Source of the DNA: Actinomycetota bacterium
GTDB lineage: Bacteria > Actinomycetota > Thermoleophilia > Gaiellales > Gaiellaceae
NCBI GenBank assembly: GCA_013696185.1
Contig: JACCZA010000349.1
Location: forward strand, 1 to 13,320
Direction: 5' to 3'
DNA: 13,320 nt
Shown here: positions 1 through 6,174 of the stretch, one piece after another
How positions within the stretch are numbered: position 1 is the first letter of the stretch
How the letters are laid out: each line of letters starts with the position of its first letter
Position numbers and translations under genes: made by a program
Notes under the pieces: model-generated
What the model was told of the DNA's origin: nothing
What the model saw: the letters and a program-made list of their open reading frames with translations, nothing else
Database searches by the model: none

Positions 1-2173
1 GTGAGTAGATGCCGACCGCGATCACCACGTCGTGCAGCAGGGCGACGATCGTGGCGAGGGCGAACTTCCACTGGAAGCGGACGGTGATGTAGAGGACGAC
101 GAGGACGAGCGAGATCAGGATCGCGTAGAGCGCGCTCTTCGCGATCTGGCGGCCGAAGCTCGCCGACACGGTGTTGACGCTGAAGGTCTGCGCCCGCGGG
201 TTGACGCCGAAGCGCTCGCGCAGGCTGCCCTGCAGTCCCTGCAGCTCGGCCCGCTCGAGCGTGCTGGTGCGGAGCTGGAACTGGCGGTAGGTCTGGCCGC
301 TCGTCTCCTTGCCCAGGCCCTGGACGGTCGCCTGCCCGATGCGGCCCGCTTCGCTCCGTACGTCCTCGAGGGCGACCGGCCTCGGCGTCGCGAACGCGAT
401 CTTCGTGCCGCCCTCGAAGTCGATCCCGAGGTTCAGGCCCCTGAGGGCGAGCGACCCGATCGCGACAGCCAGCACGGCGCCCGAGATGCCGAACCAGAGC
501 CGGCGCTTGCCGATGTAGTCGATCTGCAGCCACGTCGCCGTCTGCTGGCCCTGGGCGCCCATGAAACGGGGGCTGTCGAACCAGCGGAAGCCGGCGAGGA
601 GGCCGAGCATCGCGCGCGTCGCGAAGACGGCGGTCACGAGCGACATCGCCGTGCCGATCAGCAGCATGAGCGCGAAGCCGCGCACGCCCGCGGTCGCGAG
701 GGCGAACAGCACGAGCGCCGTGATCCCGGTCACGACGTTCGCGTCGATGATCGTGCTGAAGCCCTTGCCGTAGCCCGCGGCGATGGCCGCGCGCACGGAC
801 TTGCCCGCGCGCGACTCCTCCTTGATCCGCTCGAAGACGACGACGTTCGCGTCGGCCGCGACCCCGATCGTGAGGATCATGCCGGCGAAGCCGGGCAGCG
901 TCAGCGTGACGTCGAAGAGCAGGATCATCGCGTAGAGGAAGGTGGCGTAGACGGCCAGGCCGATCACCGCCACGAGTCCGAGGAAGCGGTAGAACGCGAG
1001 CAGGAAGAGCGCGACGACGAGCAGGCCCACGATCGCCGCGACGAGCGCCTGGCGGAGCGAGTCCTCGCCGAGCGTCGCCGAGATCTGCGTCGAGGAGAGC
1101 GTCCGGAACTCGACGGGCAGCGCTCCCGTCTGCAGCACGAGCGCGATGTCCTTCGCCTCCTGGACCGCCCCGATACCGGTGATGCGCGCGCTGCCGCCGC
1201 CGATGCCGCTCGAGAGCGTCGCGTCCGTGTAGTCGATCTGCGGGAACGACTTGATGTCGCGGTCGAGCACGATCGCGAAGTGCTGGGGCGCGTTCCGCTG
1301 CGCGCCGCGGATCCACTCGTCGCGGGTGATGTCCTGGAACCGGTTGCCGCCGCGCTCGGTGAACTGCATCAGGACCTGGGGCTGGCCCGTCGTCGTGTCG
1401 AAGTCGGATCGCGTCCCGCTCAGGCGCAGGTCGTTGCCGGTCATCTGCGGCACGGGGTCGGCCGCCTCGGGCTCGAAGCGGAAGAGGTAGAAGGAGGTCT
1501 GGCCGGCGACGTCGCCCGGGCAGATCGGGGCGTCGGCGGCGCAGGTGATCACCACAGTCTTCCGCGGGACCGCGAGGACGACCTGGCCGTTGCCGGGCTT
1601 GCCGTTCCGCTTCGCGAGCAGGCTCGCACGCGAGCGCTCCGGGCCGGCGACGAGCTTCCCCGTCTTCCGCGCGAACAGGTAGAACGGGCCGCCGGCGCCG
1701 TTCTGGCTCGTCAGCGAGCGCGTCGAGGTGGCGCTCAGGAGGTCGTACAGGCGGGGAGCGGGAACCACCTGACCCGTGGCCGAGATGGAGGGGCCGATCG
1801 CGGCCGTCTCCAGGTCGTACAGCTCGAGCTGCGCGGTCGAGCCGATGATCTCCTGCACCCGGTCCGGGTTCGTCACGCCGGGGAGGGCGACACTGAGCTG
1901 GTCGTCGCCCTGTCTGCGCACCTCGGGCTCGGAGACGCCGAGCTTGTCGACGCGGTTGCGGATGATCTCGAGCGAGCGCTCCACGTCGGAATCGCGGAGC
2001 TGGCGCGTCTTCGGCGGCACCGCCCGCAGGATCACCTCGAGACCGCCCTGCAGGTCGAGCCCCAGCTTCGGCTTCCTGTGCAGCGGCGAGCCGGGCACGG
2101 CGAGCAGCACCGCGCCGACCAGCGCAAGCGCGATCAGCGCGACGAGCAGGAGGTGCGGACGGCGTTCCGACAA
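1..2173 (-). CDS. secDF: Fused protein translocase subunit SecDF (3' end beyond window)
   Basis: Membrane component of the Sec accessory complex that uses the proton gradient to pull secreted proteins outward after SecA-driven insertion. The minus strand is open without a stop from 2173 to the left edge (724 codons). The SecD part shows TM1 (about residues 8-26), the KLGLDLQGG motif (36-44), a large periplasmic P1 region, and a block of five TM helices (about 374-520). That block carries the VAADANVVVFERIKEE signature at 815-862, with D441 matching the conserved TM4 acidic residue of SecD. With no stop, SecF follows: a TM near residues 558-577, then the NLGIDFEGGTK motif (plus-strand 401-437), a soluble loop and two more TMs before the cut. 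The start is TTG at 2173; the only in-frame codons between it and the yajC TGA (2201-2203) include no ATG or GTG, and a later GTG would remove TM1. No Shine-Dalgarno is visible, so translation is probably coupled to yajC, 27 nt upstream. Confidence 0.95.
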   Translation of the reverse strand, partial: MSERRPHLLLVALIALALVGAVLLAVPGSPLHRKPKLGLDLQGGLEVILRAVPPKTRQLRDSDVERSLEIIRNRVDKLGVSEPEVRRQGDDQLSVALPGVTNPDRVQEIIGSTAQLELYDLETAAIGPSISATGQVVPAPRLYDLLSATSTRSLTSQNGAGGPFYLFARKTGKLVAGPERSRASLLAKRNGKPGNGQVVLAVPRKTVVITCAADAPICPGDVAGQTSFYLFRFEPEAADPVPQMTGNDLRLSGTRSDFDTTTGQPQVLMQFTERGGNRFQDITRDEWIRGAQRNAPQHFAIVLDRDIKSFPQIDYTDATLSSGIGGGSARITGIGAVQEAKDIALVLQTGALPVEFRTLSSTQISATLGEDSLRQALVAAIVGLLVVALFLLAFYRFLGLVAVIGLAVYATFLYAMILLFDVTLTLPGFAGMILTIGVAADANVVVFERIKEESRAGKSVRAAIAAGYGKGFSTIIDANVVTGITALVLFALATAGVRGFALMLLIGTAMSLVTAVFATRAMLGLLAGFRWFDSPRFMGAQGQQTATWLQIDYIGKRRLWFGISGAVLAVAIGSLALRGLNLGIDFEGGTKIAFATPRPVALEDVRSEAGRIGQATVQGLGKETSGQTYRQFQLRTSTLERAELQGLQGSLRERFGVNPRAQTFSVNTVSASFGRQIAKSALYAILISLVLVVLYITVRFQWKFALATIVALLHDVVIAVGIYS

Positions 2174-2200
2174 AGGTGGGCGAAGGGTAGCGCGGCGCGC

Positions 2201-2503
2201 TCAGCCGCCGGTACGTCTCTCGGCATTCGCTGCGCCGTCCTCGACCCCTGGCTCGGGCGGGAGCACGGCGGCGATCGCGCGCAGGGCGACGCGGACCCGC
2301 ACGCCCGGTGCGACCTCGACCTCGACCTCGTCGCCGCGGAGCGCTCGCACCTCCCCGTAGATGCCGCCGGCCGTGAGCACCTCGTCGCCAGGCTCGAGCG
2401 CGGCGACCAGGCCGGCGTGGGCGGCCTGGCGGCGCCGCTGCGGCAGGAGCACGAACAGCCACAGGAGGACGAAGGCCGCCACGAGGACGACGAGCACGCT
2501 CAC
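2201..2503 (-). CDS. yajC: Preprotein translocase subunit YajC
   Basis: Small single-pass inner-membrane protein of the SecD-SecF-YajC complex. The 100-residue product starts with a short N-terminus and one TM helix (about residues 3-20, VLVVLVAAFVLLWLFVLL), followed directly by the PQRRR basic stop-transfer cluster. The conserved YajC core comes next: LEPGDEVLTAGGIYGEV (about residues 36-52) and the acidic-valine strand EVEVEVAPGVRVRV. The tail (about 80-100) is acidic and proline-rich and typical of poorly conserved YajC C-termini. The GTG start at 2503 overlaps the tgt stop in a GTGA tetranucleotide, which implies translational coupling with tgt. The same frame stays open upstream, antisense to nothing but overlapping tgt, so a longer product is formally possible; family length (about 90-120 aa) and the TM position support the GTG. 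It lies 27 nt before secDF, in the same reading frame. Confidence 0.95.
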   Translation of the reverse strand: MSVLVVLVAAFVLLWLFVLLPQRRRQAAHAGLVAALEPGDEVLTAGGIYGEVRALRGDEVEVEVAPGVRVRVALRAIAAVLPPEPGVEDGAANAERRTGG

Positions 2504-3615
2504 GGGCTCTCTCCGGCGAGGGCGAGGGCGGCGAGCGTGTCTCGCTTCAGCTGCGCGAGCTCGCCGCGCTCGATCGCAATTCGGGCGCGGGCGGTCAGAT
2601 CCAGCACGTGGTGGAGATTGTGCAGGCTGAGCAGGCGCGGGCCGAGCAGCTCGCGCTGGTTGACGAGGTGACGGACGTAGGCCCGGGTGAAGCGGGCGCA
2701 GGTCGGACAGCCGCAGCCGTCCTCGAGCGGGCGCGGGTCGTCGGCGTAGCGGGCGTTGCGCAGGTTGAGGCGCCCGTGGCGGGTGAGCGCCGACCCGGTG
2801 CGCGCGGTCCGGGTCGGGAGCACGCAGTCGAAGAGGTCGATCCCGCGCTCGATCACGTCGAGGATGCCCGCCGGATCGCCGATTCCCATGAAGTAGCGCG
2901 GCTTGTCCTCGGGCAAGAGGGGCGCTGCCCACTCCACCGTCTCGAGCATCGGCCCTCGCTCCTCCCCCACCGACAGGCCGCCGAGCGCGTTGCCGTCGAG
3001 GTCGAGCGCGGCAATCTCCTCGAGCGAGCGGCGGCGGAGAGCCGGATCGGAGCCGCCCTGGCTGATGCCGAAGAGGAGCTGACCGGCCGGGCGCGGCGCG
3101 CTCTGCTGGCGGCCTGCCCAGAGGGTCGTCAGGCGCACGGCCTCGGCGACGTCGGCGCGCGGCGCATCGGCCGGCGGACAGAGGTCGAGGCACATCGCGA
3201 TGTCCGACCCCAGCACCCCCTGGATCGCCGCCGCCCGCTCGGGCGTGAAGCACGCAGGCCGGCCGTCGTAGACCGAGCGAAAGGTGACGCCGTCGTCGTC
3301 GACCGCCAGGAGCGTGTCGCGGAGCGAGAAGACCTGGAACCCGCCCGAGTCGGTCAGGATCGGCCCGTCCCACGCCATGAAGCGGTGCAGGCCGCCGAGC
3401 CGCGCGACCAGCGCCTCCCCCGGGCGGAAATGCAGGTGGTACGCGTTGCCGAGCAGCACGCTCGCCCCGAGAGCGCGCAGCTCGAGGGGGTCGACCGACT
3501 TGACGGTGGCCTTCGTCCCGACCGGCATGAACGCCGGGGTCGGGATGTCGCCGTGGGGCGTCGAGAGCACGCCCGCCCGCGCGGCGCCGTCCCGCGCCGT
3601 GACCCGGAAGGTCAC
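2500..3615 (-). CDS. tgt: tRNA-guanine transglycosylase (queuine/preQ1 tRNA-ribosyltransferase)
   Basis: Exchanges guanine-34 in the anticodon of GUN tRNAs (Asp, Asn, His, Tyr) for preQ1, a late step of queuosine synthesis in the cytoplasm. The 371-residue length matches bacterial Tgt. Visible signatures are LTDSGGFQVFSL with D89 (general acid/base), D144 and C146 of the base-binding pocket, GISQGG (183-188), GGLSVGE (212-218), and FDCVLPTRTARTG with the nucleophile at D263. The structural zinc site is C301, C303, C306 and H332. Deviations: the pocket reads DLC where most bacterial enzymes read DEC, and GISQGG has Ser where Ile or Val is usual. The start is GTG at 3615; the N-terminus (FRVTARDGAARAG) aligns with the usual Tgt beginning. 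It lies 133 bp downstream of queA on the same strand and overlaps yajC by 4 bp. The product acts with QueA in one pathway. Confidence 0.97.
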   Translation of the reverse strand: MTFRVTARDGAARAGVLSTPHGDIPTPAFMPVGTKATVKSVDPLELRALGASVLLGNAYHLHFRPGEALVARLGGLHRFMAWDGPILTDSGGFQVFSLRDTLLAVDDDGVTFRSVYDGRPACFTPERAAAIQGVLGSDIAMCLDLCPPADAPRADVAEAVRLTTLWAGRQQSAPRPAGQLLFGISQGGSDPALRRRSLEEIAALDLDGNALGGLSVGEERGPMLETVEWAAPLLPEDKPRYFMGIGDPAGILDVIERGIDLFDCVLPTRTARTGSALTRHGRLNLRNARYADDPRPLEDGCGCPTCARFTRAYVRHLVNQRELLGPRLLSLHNLHHVLDLTARARIAIERGELAQLKRDTLAALALAGESP

Positions 3616-3670
3616 GACGCCCCCCGCAGCCGCCGGTCCCCGCCCCGCCGTGTCCGAGGGCGCCAGGACC

Positions 3671-3683
3671 AGGGACTGTCCCT
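3671..3683. repeat. Perfect inverted repeat AGGGAC-T-GTCCCT in the queA-tgt spacer
   Basis: Thirteen bases form two complementary 6-nt arms around one central base. On the transcribed (minus) strand it reads AGGGACAGTCCCT. Directly folded, the 1-nt centre forces loss of the innermost pairs, so this may be a protein-binding dyad or dispersed palindromic element rather than an RNA hairpin. It is not followed by a T-run on the minus strand, so a classical terminator is unlikely. It lies in the 133-bp spacer between queA and tgt. Confidence 0.5.
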
Positions 3684-3705
3684 CGTCAGGGCCCGAACGG
3701 AGGTG

Positions 3706-3721
3706 GCCGGCGAGTGCCGGC
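3706..3721. repeat. Perfect hairpin GCCGGC-loop-GCCGGC in the queA-tgt spacer
   Basis: Two GCCGGC arms flank a 4-nt loop (GAGT on plus, ACTC on minus). The 6-bp all-GC stem begins 28 nt after the queA stop codon (3749-3751), inside the queA-tgt transcript. No T-run follows in the minus direction. It could be a weak U-less terminator or attenuator, or an RNA-stability element between queA and tgt. The rest of the 133-bp spacer shows no open reading frame or promoter that I can support. Confidence 0.45.
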
Positions 3722-3748
3722 TCTGTGTCAGCTCGTCCACGGGCGGGG

Positions 3749-4693
3749 TCAGAGGACGAGCATCGCGTCGCCGAAGGAGAGGAAGCGGTAGCCCTCGGCC
3801 ACGGCGAGGTCGTAGAGCCGCCGGGTCTCCTCCACCCCCGCGAAGGCCATCACGAGCGCGAGCAGCGTCGAGCGCGGCTGGTGGAAGTTCGTCAGCAGCG
3901 CGTCGACGCGGCGGAACCGGAACCCGGGCGTGACGAAGAGCTCGGTGCGACCGCGGAGCGGCCGGCCGAGCGCGAGCGTCTCGAGCACGCGGACGCTCGT
4001 GGTGCCGACCGCGAGCACCGACCGGGCGGAACGGATACGCGACCACGCCCCGGCCTCGACGGCGTAGCGCTCGCCGTGGATCCGGTGCTCGTCGAGCCGG
4101 TCGGCCACGAGTTGCCTGAAGGTGTCGAGACCGACGTGAAGCGTCACCCGCTCGACCTCGAGCCGGCCGAGGAGCTCCGGCGTGAAGTGGAGGCCCGCGG
4201 TCGGCGCCGCAGCCGAGCCGGGCTCGCGCGCGAAGACCGTCTGGTAGCGCTCGGGGTTCGCGAGCGGCTCGTGGATGTACGGCGGCAGCGGCGCCTCCCC
4301 ACCCGGCTCCCCGTGGAGCCGCAGGCGCCAGCGCCCCTCGCCGAGCGGCTCGACGAGCTCGACCGGGCCCAGCCGCTCGCCGGCGCGCAACCGCCGGGAC
4401 GGGCGTGCCAGCCCCTCCCACAGGCCCTCGCCGTCCAGGCGCTCGAGCAACAGCACCTCGGCCGCGCCGTACCCGTCTCGTCGCAGCGAGATCCGCGCCG
4501 GGACGACGCGTGTGTCGTTCACGACGGCGAGCTCCCCGCGCACGAGCTCGGCCGGAAGGTCCGTGAAGTGGCGGTGCCGAACGGCGCCCGTCGCGCGCTC
4601 GAAGACGAGCAGGCGCGAGGCGTCGCGCGGCTCGAGGGGGCGCTGCGCGATCAGCGCGCGCGGCAGGTCGTAGTCGAGCAGCGCGGTGTCCAT
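3749..4693 (-). CDS. queA: S-adenosylmethionine:tRNA ribosyltransferase-isomerase QueA
   Basis: Transfers and isomerises the ribose of S-adenosylmethionine onto preQ1-modified tRNA to give epoxyqueuosine, the step after Tgt. The 314-residue product carries the family motifs in order: LDYDLPRALIAQRPLEPRDASRLL at the N-terminus, VVNDTRVVPARI (57-68), LPPYI (136-140), ERYQTVFA (148-155), APTAGLHF (163-170), HVGLDTF (186-192), GTTSVRVLE (230-238), TNFHQPRSTLLALV (268-281) and FLSFGDAML (304-312). It is slightly shorter than the common 340-350 residues, with no motif missing. The ATG at 4693 gives the standard N-terminus. There is no clear Shine-Dalgarno; a TAGCGT hexamer ends 10 nt before the ATG (9 bases between), which suggests a leaderless or near-leaderless mRNA. 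It is the first gene of the queA-tgt-yajC-secDF operon and is divergent from a coiled-coil gene 27 bp away. Confidence 0.97.
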   Translation of the reverse strand: MDTALLDYDLPRALIAQRPLEPRDASRLLVFERATGAVRHRHFTDLPAELVRGELAVVNDTRVVPARISLRRDGYGAAEVLLLERLDGEGLWEGLARPSRRLRAGERLGPVELVEPLGEGRWRLRLHGEPGGEAPLPPYIHEPLANPERYQTVFAREPGSAAAPTAGLHFTPELLGRLEVERVTLHVGLDTFRQLVADRLDEHRIHGERYAVEAGAWSRIRSARSVLAVGTTSVRVLETLALGRPLRGRTELFVTPGFRFRRVDALLTNFHQPRSTLLALVMAFAGVEETRRLYDLAVAEGYRFLSFGDAMLVL

Positions 4694-4702
4694 CCGACGT
4701 GG

Positions 4703-4708
4703 ACGCTA
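4703..4708 (-). promoter_or_regulatory. Putative -10 element of queA (TAGCGT on minus)
   Basis: TAGCGT fits the actinobacterial TANNNT -10 consensus and lies 9 nt before the queA ATG, placing the expected transcription start within a few bases of the start codon. I see no -35 match. It shares two base pairs (4707-4708) with the opposing -10 element of the divergent gene. Confidence 0.4.
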
Positions 4709-4712
4709 CCGT
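4707..4712 (+). promoter_or_regulatory. Putative -10 element of the divergent coiled-coil gene (TACCGT)
   Basis: TACCGT fits TANNNT and ends 8 nt before the ATG at 4721, predicting a start of transcription at or just before the start codon. No -35 match is visible. It overlaps the queA -10 element on the opposite strand. Confidence 0.4.
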
Positions 4713-4720
4713 CGCGCGCC

Positions 4721-5209
4721 ATGAACGAGGAAGCGATCGAGCGGGCCCGGATGCGCCTTGCGGGAGCAGCGGAGGGGCGTCCTTCCGCGACCGACGTGGA
4801 CGCTTTGCTGGAGCGCGCGCGTGAGGGTGTCGAGGCGCTGGCGCAGGCCGCGGCGGAGCTCGAGTCGACGCTTCCGGGCGTCGTCGGAGAGGCCGTCCAG
4901 CAGGGCCTGCGCGAGCAGGTCCTTCCCGTCGGGCGCCACCTCGCCGAGGTGCGCGGGCTGATGGGGCAGGCGATCCGCCGCCTCGAGCGGCTGGAGGGCG
5001 ACGGGCTCGGCGAGCGCCACGCGCGGGTGGATGACCTGGCGCTGCTCGTGGACCTGATCGCGTCCGGCTGGAAGGGCGTCGACGATCGGCTGGCGCGGAT
5101 CGAGCGCTCGCTCGAGAACGGCGGCGGCGCGGTCGTCTACCGCATCGAGGAGCGCCGGGCCGAGGCTGCCGCTCCCGTCGAGACGACGAACGGCACCCAG
5201 ACCCAGTAG
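4721..5209 (+). CDS. Small cytoplasmic coiled-coil protein, function unknown
   Basis: I do not recognise a named family. The 162-residue product has no signal peptide and no hydrophobic segment long enough for a membrane span. It is rich in Glu, Arg, Ala and Leu, with heptad-like stretches at about residues 26-50 (DALLERAREGVEALAQAAAE), 66-92 (EQVLPVGRHLAEVRGLMGQA and following) and 103-130 (VDDLALLVDLIASGWKGVDD and following), so helical bundles or coiled coils are likely. The C-terminal 25 residues (EERRAEAAAPVETTNGTQTQ) look disordered. The ATG at 4721 is preceded by a TACCGT hexamer rather than a Shine-Dalgarno. Coding is supported by its ending 7 nt before the convergent ubiA stop and by a start fitting the local promoter pattern; the codon use is G/C-ending like its neighbours. 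Its divergence from queA may be chance or reflect co-regulation. Confidence 0.75.
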   Translation: MNEEAIERARMRLAGAAEGRPSATDVDALLERAREGVEALAQAAAELESTLPGVVGEAVQQGLREQVLPVGRHLAEVRGLMGQAIRRLERLEGDGLGERHARVDDLALLVDLIASGWKGVDDRLARIERSLENGGGAVVYRIEERRAEAAAPVETTNGTQTQ

Positions 5210-5215
5210 CGCCCG

Positions 5216-6127
5216 TCAGGCGCCGCCGAGGGTGAGGATGGCCGCCGCGGCAGCGGCCCAGAGTCCGACCGCGGCGAGGATCGGTCCATCGGACAGGAGC
5301 ACCGTCTCCGGCTCCTCGCCGAGTGCGCGCCCGTGCACGAGGAGCAGGTAGCGGCAGACGCCGAAGACCACGAACGGGATCGTCGCCATCATCGCCGGTG
5401 AGTGCGCGGTGAAGGTGTAGAGCGCGTAGACGACGACGGTCGCGCCCGCGACGAGGCCGACGAGCTGGTCGACGAGCGCGAGCGAGTAGCCGGCCAGCAC
5501 GGGCCGGCCAGGCGTCCGCTCGGCGCCGACGAGGACGAGCTCCCCGCGACGCTTGGCCAGAGCGAGGAAGAGCGCGAGGAGCCCGGTGCAGAGCAGCAGC
5601 CAGGGGGAGATCGCGACGTCGATCGCCGTCGCTCCCGCTCCTGCCCGCAGCACGAAGAGGCCGCTGATCGCCATCACGTCGACCAGGACGAGCCGCTTGA
5701 GGCCGAGGCTGTAGGCGAGCTGCAGGGAGGAGAACGCCGCCAGGAAGGCGAGCGAGGGCGCACCGAGGGTCGCCGCGAGCCCCAGCGCGGCGCCGGCAAG
5801 GATTGCGGCGAGCGCGAGCGCGGCGCCCGGAGCGAGGTCGCCGCGCGCGACCGGCCGCGAGCGCTTCACGGGGTGCAATCTGTCGTGCGGTGCGTCCACG
5901 ACGTCGTTGACGAGGTAGGCGGCGCTCGAGGCGGCGCAGTAGGCCGCGAAGGCTGCCCCGGCCTCGAGCCAGCGCGTGGGATCGCCCAGCTCGGCGGCGA
6001 ACACGAGCCCGCCGAAGAGCAGCAGGTTCTTCGACCACTGACGCGGACGCAGGGCGGCGAGCGCGGCGTCGACGGGGCGCCGTCGCAGCACCAGAGGCAC
6101 GACGACTGCTTGCTCGGGAAGCGCCAC
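5216..6127 (-). CDS. UbiA-superfamily prenyltransferase, decaprenyl-phosphate phosphoribosyltransferase-like
   Basis: Integral membrane enzyme of the UbiA superfamily. In the closest family I recognise (DPPR synthase, Rv3806c of Mycobacterium), the reaction joins PRPP to decaprenyl phosphate, giving the precursor of the arabinose donor for cell-wall arabinan. The 303 residues contain LRPRQWSKNLLLF (26-38), the first metal/diphosphate motif NDVVDAPHD (74-82) followed by RLHPVKRSRPVARG (83-96), YSLGLKRLVLVDV (139-151) as the second conserved block, AKRRGEL (191-197), and about eight to nine hydrophobic helices. The RPRQWxKN and HPxKRxRP signatures favour the DPPR branch over menaquinone or heme prenyltransferases. 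The partner enzymes (DprE1/DprE2-like) are not in the window, so the substrate is inferred. The start is GTG at 6127, 6 nt after a TAGCAT hexamer, so it probably has its own leaderless promoter although it follows the kinase gene by 47 bp on the same strand. It is convergent with the coiled-coil gene (6-bp gap). Confidence 0.85.
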   Translation of the reverse strand: MALPEQAVVVPLVLRRRPVDAALAALRPRQWSKNLLLFGGLVFAAELGDPTRWLEAGAAFAAYCAASSAAYLVNDVVDAPHDRLHPVKRSRPVARGDLAPGAALALAAILAGAALGLAATLGAPSLAFLAAFSSLQLAYSLGLKRLVLVDVMAISGLFVLRAGAGATAIDVAISPWLLLCTGLLALFLALAKRRGELVLVGAERTPGRPVLAGYSLALVDQLVGLVAGATVVVYALYTFTAHSPAMMATIPFVVFGVCRYLLLVHGRALGEEPETVLLSDGPILAAVGLWAAAAAAILTLGGA

Positions 6128-6133
6128 GCGCGG

Positions 6134-6139
6134 ATGCTA
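6134..6139 (-). promoter_or_regulatory. Putative -10 element of the ubiA-like gene (TAGCAT on minus)
   Basis: TAGCAT matches TANNNT and ends 6 nt before the GTG start codon, predicting a leaderless transcript that begins at the G of GTG. No -35 match is visible. It supports the GTG at 6127 as the true start. Confidence 0.45.
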
Positions 6140-6146
6140 GTCGGAT

Positions 6147-6160
6147 CCCCGCCTGCGGGG
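6147..6160 (-). terminator. Possible U-less terminator hairpin after the histidine kinase gene
   Basis: CCCCGC and GCGGGG arms meet around a 2-nt centre, giving at least a 5-bp GC stem with a 4-nt loop. It begins 15 nt past the kinase stop codon (6175-6177) and sits just upstream of the ubiA-like promoter. No T-run follows on the minus strand, so it is at best a U-less or partial terminator. Confidence 0.3.
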
Positions 6161-6174
6161 CGCGGGAGGAGCGC

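Noticed and set aside
32..2671. 879-codon plus-strand open frame opposite secDF/yajC/tgt
   Set aside because: Its translation is a low-complexity Arg/Asp/Glu/Ala string with no family motif. The minus strand encodes clear SecDF, YajC and Tgt; long antisense frames are expected at this G+C.
4694..4720. preQ1 riboswitch before queA
   Set aside because: Only 27 bp separate the divergent genes and the mRNA appears leaderless, so there is no room for an aptamer.
3612..6038. 808-codon minus-strand open frame over queA and the ubiA-like gene
   Set aside because: Arg/Pro/Ala-rich shadow of queA and ubiA in another frame, also antisense to the coiled-coil gene; no recognisable motifs.
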